Shown here piece by piece: positions 7,830 through 16,011 of a stretch of DNA of 64,000 nt (its first letter is position 1; every line of letters begins with the position of its first letter). The translations under genes were made by a program, and so were the position numbers. The notes beneath the pieces are model-generated. The model saw only the letters and a list, made by a program, of their open reading frames with translations. It was not told the origin of the DNA and searched no databases. The stretch comes from Oceanirhabdus sp. W0125-5 (lineage in GTDB: Bacteria; Bacillota; Clostridia; Clostridiales; Clostridiaceae), in NCBI RefSeq assembly GCF_027938815.1, contig NZ_CP115913.1:5242001-5306000 (forward strand), in the 5' to 3' direction.

Positions 7830-8084
7830 ATGAAGAGAAAATGTTGTAAGAGAAATTGGAAATGTTTGATTAAGGGCGAGTTAGCATCAATAAATTATCT
7901 CATTAACCAAATGAGTACAAAAACTAAAATTATTTGTGTATTAACCATTTTAGGTTTGATTCTGCTTCGTAAGTTCTTTTATTTTGCTCTGGTTGAATTT
8001 ATAGGATGGGCAATTATCCTGGGCATTGGTAGTGGCATAGGCTTCTTGTTAATGAATTTGAAGAAACATTTAAAACATAGATAA
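7830..8084 (+). CDS. Small basic membrane protein, unknown
   Basis: The 84-residue product begins with a Cys- and Lys-rich stretch (MKRKCCKRNWKC), then has two hydrophobic helices (about 35-45 and 51-75) and a basic tail. GGGTGGAG lies 7 bases before the ATG. I recognise no family. Co-transcription with the S51 peptidase gene and the terminator just behind it support it being real. Confidence 0.65.
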   Translation: MKRKCCKRNWKCLIKGELASINYLINQMSTKTKIICVLTILGLILLRKFFYFALVEFIGWAIILGIGSGIGFLLMNLKKHLKHR

Positions 8085-8093
8085 GTAATTACA

Positions 8094-8141
8094 AAAGATT
8101 GTCTCATAAATAGAATGATTTCTATTTTGAGACAATCTTTT
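8094..8141 (+). terminator. Intrinsic terminator of the S51 peptidase operon
   Basis: AAAAGATTGTCTCA pairs perfectly with TGAGACAATCTTTT; the loop contains a second small inverted repeat (TAGAA / TTCTA). Confidence 0.85.
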
Positions 8142-8256
8142 CCCAGCTATAAAACGCACTATCAATATATATCCCCTTTTCTGGTATTGTGTTAGATACC
8201 TTAGAAACTATAATTTGGAATACAGAAAAGACAATCCAAAAAATAAAATTCACCAT

Positions 8257-8390
8257 AGTGAACTCTCCCTCCACTTACTCACGCTGAAGTGGGGGCTTCT
8301 TGGTATATCCAAGAACTTTTCCTGCTTCACAGATTTCGCAATCTACTTTCTCCACAGGCAATCCCCGTAAGACCTACGGTTCTTATTTTT
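8257..8390 (-). ncRNA. Candidate reRNA (omega RNA) / right end of the tnpB element
   Basis: In TnpB systems the guide RNA scaffold spans the end of tnpB and the right end of the element. Here this minus-strand stretch keeps TTGGATATACCAAG-type and CCCCCACTT / AAGTGGAGG hairpins, ending near GAGTTCAC. The homology is by position and structure only. With tnpB broken it is a relic, or at most a free RNA. Confidence 0.4.
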
Positions 8391-9340
8391 TTAGGCTATT
8401 TCTAATAACCCTTGCTTCAAGATATTCCTACTGGCATTTATATCCCTATCATGAATGCTATCGCATTTAGGACTCTTCAAGAATTATAACTTGATTATCG
8501 CTTATAATTCTTTTAGATAACTTATGGATGAAGTCTAATCTTTGATTAGATATACGTTCATGTAGTCTAGCAACCTTTATTCTTTGATTATTCCAATTGT
8601 TACTGCCTTTTTCTTTACTACTTAATTTTCTTTGTTCCTTTGCCAATTTATCTAATGACTTTTTTAGATACTTAGGATTTTCAATCTTTTCACCATTTGA
8701 TAATATTGCAAAATGACATAACCCTAAATCTATACCAATATTCCCCGAGATTTTTTTTAATGGCTCTATCTTTGTTTCAACACATATAGATACAAAATAT
8801 TTACCACTTGATGTTTTAGAAACAGTAGCGTTTATTACTCTACCTTCAACATATCTATGAATTTTTGCATTAACATATTTCAATTTAGGCAGTTTTATTT
8901 TATCTTTTTTTATTTCAATATTGTTATTCACAAAATTACTTGTATATGATTTATAGTTTTCTCTTTTACTTTTGAATTTTGGTCTGTCTGCTCTACCTTC
9001 AAAGAAATTTTTGAATGCAGCATCAAGATTTCTTAGTGACATCTGCAGTGATGTACTATCAACTTCTTTAAGCCACACAAGTTCTTTTTTCATACTTGGT
9101 AATTGATTTTGTTGTTCTGTATATTTCATACATCTTTTTTCAGCTTTATATATTTCATTCCTTTGGTTTAAGAAATGATTATATACATATCTTGAACAAC
9201 CAAAAGATTTTTCAATAATCTTTTTTTGATTTTCATTTGGATATATTCTGAATTTATACGCTTTGTTGATTTTCATTACTTTCAACACCTTTACTCTTCA
9301 ACACAATCATAATGAATCTTAAGAACATTCATTCTTATTA
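8262..9340 (-). mobile_element. Decayed IS200/IS605-family element (tnpB-only type)
   Basis: The unit holds a tnpB pseudogene read on the minus strand. Downstream is a right-end hairpin (CCCCCACTT / AAGTGGAGG type, about 8266-8300). Upstream, at 9311-9333, is a left-end hairpin with AATGAAT / ATTCATT arms. There is no tnpA (Y1 transposase), so it would have depended on one in trans. Boundaries are approximate because IS200/IS605 elements lack terminal inverted repeats and target duplications. Confidence 0.7.
8391..9276 (-). pseudogene. tnpB: tnpB (RNA-guided nuclease, OrfB) with internal deletion and frameshift
   Basis: From ATG 9276 the protein runs MKINKAYKFRIYPNENQ through the RuvC-I motif GIDLGL to VIILEE, the RuvC-II glutamate, and then hits a stop at 8467 (about 269 residues; full TnpB is usually 360-420). 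Immediately behind, in another frame, the sequence continues PKCDSIHDRDINASRNILKQ, the end of the zinc finger plus the RuvC-III Asp, stopping at 8391. So roughly the segment between RuvC-II and the last zinc-finger cysteine has been lost together with a frame change. The protein cannot be an active nuclease as written. Confidence 0.88.
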
Positions 9341-9352
9341 TTTCACATTTAT

Positions 9353-9600
9353 ATTTTTTTATTCTTTAGGAAATTGAAAAGTTTCATAAGGAAATTATCA
9401 CATGAAATGTTGCTTATATCATTAAGTTGAACGTTTGTGTAAAATTGACCAATGCAATTTCTAAAGAATAAAAAAATGAAGGGGTTGTAGGGGAAGTATT
9501 CCCCTGCCGGTTTAAGGAGGGTGCTCAGCAACGTTAGTTGCGTCGAAGGGAACCATAGGGTTCCATAGCGAAGCGCGAAGCGCCTTTTTTATCCATGTAA
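9353..9600. other. Unexplained island: long inverted repeat plus GC-rich hairpin cluster
   Basis: TATTTTTTTATTCTTTAGG (from about 9352) and its inverted copy at 9455-9476 flank about 80 bases. Directly after comes a stretch much richer in GC than the surroundings (9478-9595) with four consecutive hairpins: AGGGGAA/TTCCCCT, GCAAC/GTTGC, GGAACC/GGTTCC and GCGAAGCGCGAAGCGCC, ending in T6. No convincing ORF. It may be a small mobile element end, an RNA or a compound terminator. Confidence 0.5.
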
Positions 9601-9619
9601 AAGTATTAAGATTACGCAT

Positions 9620-9865
9620 TCATCTCCCACTTATAGAAGATGGGAAACTTCTGCTAGTTACGTTAAACGTCATACTAAAATATTTATGATAATAATTCAA
9701 GTTCGTTATACTCTCTGAGATAAACAATATTATCCATAAAACTAAAAAAACATACCAGAATGTTATACTCTTCTTTAGCTTTATTATCTTTTTACCTCTT
9801 ATATTTAAAAAATTCATTAATACACATATAAAGCTTAATAATACTGCTATAAATATAATTAACAA
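9620..9865 (-). CDS. Possible small membrane protein, doubtful start
   Basis: An 81-codon frame with two hydrophobic helices (about 1-20 and 34-52) separated by a basic loop GKKIIKLKKS. It starts with TTG at 9865 without a clear ribosome binding site. A better site (AAGGATTAAG) serves an ATG at about 9882 that stops after four codons in another frame, so the gene may be frameshifted at its 5' end. It directly follows the hydrolase gene 9886-10518. No family recognised. Confidence 0.4.
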   Translation of the reverse strand: MLIIFIAVLLSFICVLMNFLNIRGKKIIKLKKSITFWYVFLVLWIILFISESITNLNYYHKYFSMTFNVTSRSFPSSISGR

Positions 9866-9885
9866 TAGTTATGAAATAGTCATTC

Positions 9886-10518
9886 TTAATCCTTACTTCC
9901 CAAATAATCATCACAAATCTTCACAACATACTTATGTATATTTAAAGTTCCTTCTAAGTCATCTACTTCCAGTGAATGTCCTGCATTTTTAATAATTTCA
10001 ATATTTATATTTTCATTTCCTTGAATAATGTCTATACATTCTTGTCCAAATACTTTATCCTTTGATCCAATTATTACAGGTCCTCCATATTTATTTATAA
10101 AAGGTATGGTATATTTAATTGGAGTCAAAAAAATATGCTTAATATTAATATCATTAATCATATCTGAAACCTTGCCTGATATAACCGTACCTATACTTTT
10201 TCCAGCAAAAATAATTCTATTGTATTTTTTTTGTTCCCTACACTTATTTATAGCTCTAAAAGCTTCTTTAGCAGCCTTTCTTGTTTTTTTACTAAAATCA
10301 CTATCTGATAAAGTACTACCATAATTTATACACAAAACATCATGCCCCTTTAACAAAGCACCTTTTTTAATATAGTGCAATATGGGTTTATCACAAGTAT
10401 ATTTTCCTCCAGGGTATAAAACAACTAAAGTCTCTGTTTTCTCAGTATGATTAATATACAAATGATTTATTTCTTCTTCTAAAGATATTCTAATCTTAAT
10501 ATATGATTTTTCTATCAT
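9886..10518 (-). CDS. Alpha/beta hydrolase
   Basis: The 210-residue product shows a small alpha/beta-hydrolase: VVLYPGGKYTCDKP near the N-terminus (oxyanion region), nucleophile elbow AGKSIG with Ser108, VIIGSKDKVFG with Asp154 and NAGHSLE with His181, a complete catalytic triad. Such proteins are usually serine esterases or lipases of unknown substrate. ATG 10518 follows GGGGGAG. It may be co-transcribed with the doubtful membrane ORF behind it. Confidence 0.85.
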   Translation of the reverse strand: MIEKSYIKIRISLEEEINHLYINHTEKTETLVVLYPGGKYTCDKPILHYIKKGALLKGHDVLCINYGSTLSDSDFSKKTRKAAKEAFRAINKCREQKKYNRIIFAGKSIGTVISGKVSDMINDINIKHIFLTPIKYTIPFINKYGGPVIIGSKDKVFGQECIDIIQGNENINIEIIKNAGHSLEVDDLEGTLNIHKYVVKICDDYLGSKD

Positions 10519-10855
10519 GTAACTCCCCCTGTTTGGTTATTTAAAGAGACTTATAAAATTTCATAAGCCCCTTAATAATTACCCATTTAATATAATTATA
10601 TCAAATAAAAACAATTATTGGATTATATATTTTCATAGTAAAATCTCCGTAACCATTTTTAAATCTTAGTACTGATTAACCCCTCTCTATTTATTGATTT
10701 CAAACTTAATATGACTAATAAGCTACTTTCCACGAACCTCTTCTGGTAAATTACCCTTAAAAATCTCTATAATATTTTTTGAAATTGAATATTTGCAAAA
10801 ACGTAAGAACAAAATAACTATGAAATAATGAACATATATATTAGGAGGACTACCA
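10519..10855. other. Intergenic region between divergent hydrolase and ferritin-like genes
   Basis: AT-rich, holds the upstream regions of both divergent genes. Apart from the AGGAGG ribosome binding site at about 10843-10848 I see no hairpin, repeat or clear operator. Confidence 0.5.
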
Positions 10856-11290
10856 ATGGATGATTTAAGTTTAGTAAATGTAAATAAATTAGGTATAGTT
10901 GCTGAAGGACATGAGGAAATAAAAAAATCTCTTGAAGGACAGTTTAGAGGTGAAACTGGTGAAATAGGATTGTATTTAGCTATGGCTAATATGGCTCAAA
11001 GAGAAGGTTATCCTGAAATAGGCGAAGTTTTAAAAAGAATCGCTTGGGAAGAAGCCGAGCATGCAGCACGATATGCCGAATTACTTGGTAAATTTTCTTG
11101 TATTACAAAGGATAATTTAGAACAAATGCTCCAAGGTGAGAAAGGTTCTAATAAATATAAAACTGAACTAGCTGCTAAATGTAAAGAATCAAATCTTGAT
11201 GAAGTGCACGATTTCATAAATGAGGCAGCTAAAGATGAAGCTAGACACGCACAAATGCTAAAAGGAATGTTAGATAGATATTTTAGTTAA
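10856..11290 (+). CDS. Rubrerythrin-family ferritin-like di-iron protein, rubredoxin domain absent
   Basis: The 144-residue product is a four-helix ferritin-like domain with the iron ligands of rubrerythrins: ETGEIGLY (first Glu pair), WEEAEHAARYAELL (ExxH) and DEARHAQML (second ExxH). Full rubrerythrins carry a rubredoxin domain before or after; here it is missing, so electrons must come from another protein. Family members reduce hydrogen peroxide in anaerobes. TTAGGAGGACTACCA precedes the ATG. The SelW-like selenoprotein gene starts 17 bases after its stop and shares its terminator, so the pair forms a redox operon. Confidence 0.9.
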   Translation: MDDLSLVNVNKLGIVAEGHEEIKKSLEGQFRGETGEIGLYLAMANMAQREGYPEIGEVLKRIAWEEAEHAARYAELLGKFSCITKDNLEQMLQGEKGSNKYKTELAAKCKESNLDEVHDFINEAAKDEARHAQMLKGMLDRYFS

Positions 11291-11307
11291 TAGTTGGAGG
11301 ATTATTT

Positions 11308-11556
11308 ATGAGTAAAGTTGTTTCAATTGAATATTGTTCCTCTTGAAACTATCTACCAAAGGCTGTTAGCCTTGCAAATTATATTCTAGAAGAACATAAA
11401 ACCTTAATATCTTCATTAAACTTAATTCCTTCTTCAGGTGGAGTTTTTAAAATCAGATATAATAAAGATCTGTTATTTTCCAAAAATGATTATGGTAGAT
11501 TTCCTGAAGAAAATGAAATAGAAAAATTACTAAAAGAAAAAATAAATATCTTATAA
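11308..11556 (+). CDS. SelW-like (Rdx family) selenoprotein with in-frame UGA
   Basis: From ATG 11308 (TTGGAGG 9 bases upstream) the frame runs MSKVVSIEYCSS, then TGA at 11344-11346, then NYLPKAVSLANYILEEHK and on to a TAA at 11554. Read with selenocysteine at codon 13, it is an 82-residue protein matching the SelW/SelT/SelH-type Rdx family along its full length, including IPSSGGVFKIRYN and FSKNDYGRFPEENEIEKLL. The UGA occupies the second redox position of the CxxC motif, giving CSSU, exactly where selenocysteine occurs in known members. A SECIS-like hairpin follows. Likely a thioredoxin-fold oxidoreductase working with the peroxide-reducing neighbour. Ordinary gene callers would miss or split it. 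Confidence 0.9.
11357..11374 (+). promoter_or_regulatory. Bacterial SECIS-like hairpin
   Basis: Twelve bases after the UGA, AAGGC (11359-11363) and GCCTT (11369-11373) form a stem around a five-base loop TGTTA with G in second position; a further C-G pair forms outside it with one bulged A. Bacterial SECIS elements are coding-region stem-loops just behind the UGA with a G in the first two loop positions, so this fits. Confidence 0.7.
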
Positions 11557-11562
11557 AATCTT

Positions 11563-11615
11563 AAAAAAGGTACTGTCTAGAAATATTAAACTTCTTCTAA
11601 AACAGTACCTTTTTT
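11563..11615. terminator. Intrinsic terminator between convergent selenoprotein and AraC genes
   Basis: AAAAAAGGTACTGT pairs with ACAGTACCTTTTTT; A-run and T-run on both sides make it bidirectional. Confidence 0.85.
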
Positions 11616-11622
11616 GCTTATT

Positions 11623-12495
11623 CTATTTATTTTTAATAACAGGAATCCATATCTCTGTAATAAACTTGTCCTCGCCTAAACTATAATACATCTCAAATTC
11701 TGGTCCACCTGAATGTTCATATCCTGAAGTTGGGAACCACTCTGGATAAATTCTCTTCCAGGTTGCATGTATCATTTTGGTCCCCTCTTCTCCTGTATAA
11801 GGACCAATAGGGAAAACCACCCAAGTGCATTCTGGTACATCAAGCTTTACAAACTTATCATCCACTCCTCCTTCTGGTGTGCTTTTGCAAACCATATACT
11901 TAAATGTTCCATCTTTTTCATGACCATACTTTGCAGCATTGAACATTACTTCATTCCCTTTTGCTGCCTTAGATATACGTTCAAGCCCTCCATTCTTATC
12001 TAATTCCATCCAGAATTCTGGTATTTGTTTATAGCATTCTCCATCAACCAAACTAACTGTTTTCTCCAAACCAAATACTGAAAAAGCATCTTTCTTTTCA
12101 ATTTTAAAATTCATACATTCATCTCCTCTAATCGATATATGGAAGGAAATTCGTGAATATGACTTCAGCTGCACACCCAACTTTCTTGCTTCTGTAGGTG
12201 TTACTCCATGGTGTCTTTGAAAAGCACGTCTAAAAGCATCTGGTGATTCATACCCATATTTCATACCTAGATCAATTATCTTTATGTCACTGTTTTGAAG
12301 TTCAAATGCAGCTAAAGTTAATTTTCTCCTGCGAATATACTCTGATAAAGGTATTCCAATAATGAAGGAGAACATTCTCTGAAAATGATAAGTTGAACAA
12401 TATGCTTTCTTTGCAATCTCATCATAATCAATATTTCCTTCAATATTGTCCTCAATATATTCCAACGCTTCGTTCATTCTATCCAGCCATTCCAT
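11623..12495 (-). CDS. AraC-family regulator with GyrI-like effector domain
   Basis: The 290-residue product starts with two AraC helix-turn-helix units (about 8-105; EIAKKAYCSTYHFQRMFS and DLGMKYGYESPDAFRRAFQRHHGVTP). A GyrI-like/effector-binding domain follows from about 125 to the end (FSVFGLEKTVSL, WVVFPIGPYTGEEG, FEMYYSLGEDKFITEIWIPV). Such Rob/SoxS-GyrI fusions sense small hydrophobic compounds or drugs. AGGAGG lies 7 bases before ATG 12495. Its target is not evident. A second protein of the same architecture lies at 39919-40863. Confidence 0.92.
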   Translation of the reverse strand: MEWLDRMNEALEYIEDNIEGNIDYDEIAKKAYCSTYHFQRMFSFIIGIPLSEYIRRRKLTLAAFELQNSDIKIIDLGMKYGYESPDAFRRAFQRHHGVTPTEARKLGVQLKSYSRISFHISIRGDECMNFKIEKKDAFSVFGLEKTVSLVDGECYKQIPEFWMELDKNGGLERISKAAKGNEVMFNAAKYGHEKDGTFKYMVCKSTPEGGVDDKFVKLDVPECTWVVFPIGPYTGEEGTKMIHATWKRIYPEWFPTSGYEHSGGPEFEMYYSLGEDKFITEIWIPVIKNK

Positions 12496-12730
12496 ATTAA
12501 TTTCCTCCTACGATTACAAGTATATACTTTATGAATTCTTCAGACCCGACATTTAGTGCACCAAAATGTAGGTACATCTTTTTTTAATTTCCAATAAACA
12601 CATTATATTACATATATATTTTTTAACCAAGCCTCTCTACATATTATACCCCGAACCGTTTATTTACTTTTATAGTAATTCTGTGTATAATACAAAATAA
12701 ACCATTACTAGATATAAAGGGGATTAAATT

Positions 12731-13675
12731 ATGAACAAATTAGAGGATAAATTATTTAAAGAAGGTTTGATTGAGGGGAATATTTCAAAGTTAAAAAAAA
12801 TTGCTAAAGTAGACGTTCACAATCACTGTGGACTAGGTATGAGATTCTCTACCTACAATAAATGGGCTGGTGGTAATGTTGTTCCACCACCAAAGAAAAT
12901 GGATGGAATAGCAGGAATTGATGAATATATATTTGGTGAAACAGCTAAATTCATTAAAACATCTGAGGATATTGAATTTTTAATTGAATCAACTGTTCTT
13001 GAAGCTATCGATGATGGAGTTAAGATACTTGAACCAAGTATAGATTGTCACTGGATAACATTATTTAAAACTCACCAAGAATATTTCAGTACTATTCTAA
13101 AAATAAAAAACAAGTATAAAGAACTTATAGACTTTAGACCCGAAGTTGGATTTGCAAAATGTGTACCCACTGAGAATCTAGATAACTTTTTGATTCCTTG
13201 CATAGACAGTGGATTATTTAACTCAATAGATTTATATGGTGATGAGTCATTTGATGATTTTGAGAAGTTTAAAGAGTATTATGTTTATGCTAAAAATAAA
13301 GGATTAAAGCTAAAGGCTCATGCTGGAGAATTTACTGGACCTGAGTACGTTAGGAATGCAATTGAAGTATTAGAATTAGATGAAGTACAACATGGTATCG
13401 GTGCTTCTACAGATGATTACTTATTAGATTTTATTAAAGAAAGAGACATTAGACTAAATATTTGTCCAAGTAGTAACTTTATCTTAGGAGCAGTAAGTGA
13501 TATGAAATCTTACCCTATAAGAAAATTATTTGATAAAGGTCTTAACCTATCAATTAATACAGATGATCTACTTCTATTTGATAGTGGTGTGTCTGAAGAA
13601 TTCCTATATCTATACAATCATGGAGTTCTTGATGCAGATGAATTAAATGAGATTAGAAAAATGTCATTGATATAG
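12731..13675 (+). CDS. Adenosine deaminase-family metal-dependent hydrolase
   Basis: The 314-residue product has the zinc-binding and catalytic signatures of the family: VDVHNH (His30, His32), KAHAGE (His197, Glu200 general acid/base), QHGIGA (His221) and NTDD (Asp278). Members deaminate adenosine or related purines; some relatives act on other aminopurines. It is a little shorter than classical adenosine deaminase (about 330-350 residues). AAAGGGGATTAAATT precedes the ATG. It stands alone. With the purine permease at the left end it fits purine salvage, but linkage is loose. Confidence 0.88.
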   Translation: MNKLEDKLFKEGLIEGNISKLKKIAKVDVHNHCGLGMRFSTYNKWAGGNVVPPPKKMDGIAGIDEYIFGETAKFIKTSEDIEFLIESTVLEAIDDGVKILEPSIDCHWITLFKTHQEYFSTILKIKNKYKELIDFRPEVGFAKCVPTENLDNFLIPCIDSGLFNSIDLYGDESFDDFEKFKEYYVYAKNKGLKLKAHAGEFTGPEYVRNAIEVLELDEVQHGIGASTDDYLLDFIKERDIRLNICPSSNFILGAVSDMKSYPIRKLFDKGLNLSINTDDLLLFDSGVSEEFLYLYNHGVLDADELNEIRKMSLI

Positions 13676-13785
13676 ACTTATTTTGTATCATAAATCAATT
13701 GATTGCTTTATTCATATATTATCCTTCTATTATAATGCATGGTTTAATTATAAATTGACCACAATATAAATGGAGGCGATTATAT

Positions 13786-14181
13786 ATGAAAAAAATCCTT
13801 TATACTTTATTAGTAATTTCACTTTTATCAATAGTAAGTTGTCAAAGAATAACAACAAATAATACAAATAAAAATAATGACAATACTATTCCAAAGATAG
13901 AAATTAGAGGTGTTGTAACTGATATAACTGTTATTGAAGACGGTATTGAAGTGCTTATAGAAAGTAAAATGGATGAAGGAACTGATTATGATAAAGCATC
14001 TGTGGCAATCAACTCAAAAACTAAGATATTTAAAGGACAGGAAGAACTTACAAAATTACCTGATGACATAATCAAAATCGGTGATACATTAGAAGTGGAT
14101 TTTGACGATGCTGTAGCTGAATCCTATCCAGTAAAGGGAACAGCTTTAATAGTTAGAATTATTGAATCTCCTGAGATTTAA
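13786..14181 (+). CDS. Secreted lipoprotein, unknown
   Basis: The 131-residue product has a lipoprotein signal peptide: MKKILYTLLVISLLSIVSC with the lipobox IVSC at about residues 16-19, then an Asn/Thr-rich linker (about 20-36). The mature domain is a small beta-type fold, IEIRGVVTDITVIEDGIEVLIESK...VAINSKTKIFKGQEE, similar in style to OB-like YobA/DUF3221-type domains. Function is unknown. ATG 13786 follows TGGAGGCGAT. A terminator follows directly. Confidence 0.82.
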   Translation: MKKILYTLLVISLLSIVSCQRITTNNTNKNNDNTIPKIEIRGVVTDITVIEDGIEVLIESKMDEGTDYDKASVAINSKTKIFKGQEELTKLPDDIIKIGDTLEVDFDDAVAESYPVKGTALIVRIIESPEI

Positions 14182-14193
14182 AACATTTATTGT

Positions 14194-14229
14194 GAGAACA
14201 ATTGCTAAACAGCAATTGTTCTCTTTTAT
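14194..14229. terminator. Intrinsic terminator between convergent lipoprotein and hydrolase genes
   Basis: GAGAACAATTGCT and AGCAATTGTTCTC form a perfect 13-bp stem with a short loop, then TTTTATTT. Confidence 0.85.
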
Positions 14230-14234
14230 TTAGA

Positions 14235-15095
14235 TTATTTAGAACACTCATCAATTAATGATTTTATAGTTTTTATCACCAATTTAGGATCATCTTTATG
14301 TATTGCATGACCTGAATTATTAGCAATAATACGTTCACTTTTGCTAGAAAGCTTTACTTGTTTCTCTTTTAATTTATCAATTTTTTTATGAAATACCTTT
14401 GCCTCTTCTTCTGGTATATGATTTCTTATTAATTTCTCATCACTAATATTTCTATCGCAAATCATGACTTTAAGAGGTACATCACATGTGAAGCTTTCAC
14501 CATCAATAACTATATTATGGTTTCTCAAACTCTCAAACTCACTCCACATTGCATGAAATGTATCAGGTTCACTGAATATCCCTTCATTTCCTTCTTCTAT
14601 TAGTTGTTTTTTAGTCTTTAGAGACATGTCCTTTAAATTTTCAATTTGCTTATCAGTATTATATTTTTTATCTATTGAGATTATTTTTTTCTTAAGTATT
14701 TCTATTTCTCTATATTCTAAAGGAGAAGCATCAACTAATACCATCCCCTTAATTTTGTCTGGATTTTTCATAAGAAGTTTCTGTGCACATGCTCCACCAA
14801 GTGAATGAGCAACCAATATTATCTTCTCATGAATCCCTTCAACTTTAAGTAACGCTTCAAAGTCTTTGACAATTTCATCAAGACCTCTTTTTTCATCTCG
14901 ATTAATAGAACTTCTTCCATATCCTGCTCTATTATAGAGTATAACAGTGTTTTCTTCTGATATTTCCTCTGCTATATGTATCCAATCATTTATACACTCA
15001 CTTAATCCAAATTCGAATATTACCGTATTAGCTCCGCTTCCTTTTCTCAACACCTCTAACTGCTTATCCCCAATATTAACTAGTTTTTTATTCAT
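14235..15095 (-). CDS. Alpha/beta hydrolase
   Basis: The 286-residue product is an alpha/beta-hydrolase: NRAGYGRSS before the nucleophile, nucleophile elbow VAHSLGG with Ser98, a lid region (about 130-200) rich in charged helices, and NSGHAIHKDDP with the catalytic His near residue 264. The acidic residue is probably in the MICDRN segment. Substrate unknown; esterase or peptidase-like activity is likely. AAGGGGGC precedes ATG 15095. Confidence 0.88.
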   Translation of the reverse strand: MNKKLVNIGDKQLEVLRKGSGANTVIFEFGLSECINDWIHIAEEISEENTVILYNRAGYGRSSINRDEKRGLDEIVKDFEALLKVEGIHEKIILVAHSLGGACAQKLLMKNPDKIKGMVLVDASPLEYREIEILKKKIISIDKKYNTDKQIENLKDMSLKTKKQLIEEGNEGIFSEPDTFHAMWSEFESLRNHNIVIDGESFTCDVPLKVMICDRNISDEKLIRNHIPEEEAKVFHKKIDKLKEKQVKLSSKSERIIANNSGHAIHKDDPKLVIKTIKSLIDECSK

Positions 15096-15411
15096 TTTAT
15101 TTGCCCCCTTTTTCTTTTGTCCGCTCCATTCTTCTATATACTCACATGCTTTCCTATTAATAATTTAATTAATAACCAACTCATCCTCTATTATATATCA
15201 TTTTGTATTAGCTTTACTATAATACAAAACATCGTCAGTGTATTTATATTACTAAAAACTCCTGTAATTCTCCTCACTGAACAAAAAGGATAATAATAAC
15301 TTTTATAGAATTAATAACTTATTAGGGCGACAAAATTCTTTGTCTGTAGATTCAAATAAGCTTAATGTATTTATTATTAAGTTGAAAAACATAATAACTG
15401 GGGGATGAAAA
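15096..15411. other. Intergenic region between divergent hydrolase and GNAT genes
   Basis: AT-rich with no ORF, repeat or stable hairpin that I can support; it must hold promoters for both flanking genes. The GGGGG ribosome binding site of the GNAT gene is at its right end. Confidence 0.5.
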
Positions 15412-15942
15412 ATGGAGAAAATCTTAAAAAACAATCAGAAGCTTGAAATTAGGAAAGCACGTGTTGAAGACGCTGTAGATTTAAATGAAATGTTAAAAAC
15501 TATAATATTAGAAACTGAGCATTTTGGTCTCGAGCCTGAGGAATTTCATATTACTGATGAAGAACAAACTCATACAATAGGAATGTACTCTCAAGCACCA
15601 AATGCGATTTTGTTGGTAGCTGTTTTAGATGGAAAAATAGTAGGAAACTTATCCTTCAGAGCTGGTTCTCTGAAAAAATTTGCCCATACTGGTGAATTTG
15701 GTGTGCAAGTATTAAAAGATTACTGGAATATGGGAATCGGTAAAGAACTTCTTAATTATCTAGTAAATTGGGGAAAAGAAAATGAACATATACAAAAGAT
15801 AAGCTTAAGAGTAAGAACTGACAACACAAATGCTATACATGTATATAAAAAGTTAGGATTTGAAGAAGAAGGCATCTTAAGAAATGAAATGATGTGTAAT
15901 GGCGTTCTATATGACTTAATGTATATGGGACTTTTAGTTTAA
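15412..15942 (+). CDS. GNAT-family N-acetyltransferase
   Basis: The 176-residue product has the GNAT core: LEIRKARVEDAVDLNEML at the N-terminus, VGNLSFRAGS and GEFGVQVLKDYWNMGIGKELLNYLV with the acetyl-CoA loop (NMGIGK), and LRVRTDNTNAIHVYKKLGFEEEG. The last segment is characteristic of RimI/YhhY-like and spermidine-type acetyltransferases. Substrate unknown. Single-gene unit with a terminator just behind. Confidence 0.9.
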   Translation: MEKILKNNQKLEIRKARVEDAVDLNEMLKTIILETEHFGLEPEEFHITDEEQTHTIGMYSQAPNAILLVAVLDGKIVGNLSFRAGSLKKFAHTGEFGVQVLKDYWNMGIGKELLNYLVNWGKENEHIQKISLRVRTDNTNAIHVYKKLGFEEEGILRNEMMCNGVLYDLMYMGLLV

Positions 15943-15961
15943 TTATAAATTGATGTAGTCT

Positions 15962-15996
15962 AAAAAAGTCTGTGTAAATCCACACAGACTTTTTTA
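15962..15996. terminator. Intrinsic terminator between convergent GNAT and thpR genes
   Basis: AAAAAGTCTGTGT and ACACAGACTTTTT form a perfect stem with a short loop; usable in both directions. Confidence 0.85.
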
Positions 15997-16011
15997 ACTT
16001 TATAAGAGAAC

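Noticed and set aside
8122..8256. 44-codon frame on the minus strand with GGAGGG upstream
   Set aside because: It begins at the right end of the tnpB element, ends inside a terminator and matches nothing recognised; the GGAGGG belongs to the element's end hairpin.
9349..9531. 60-codon open frame on the minus strand
   Set aside because: It runs through the inverted repeat and GC-rich hairpin island; its residues follow those repeats and it has no good start.
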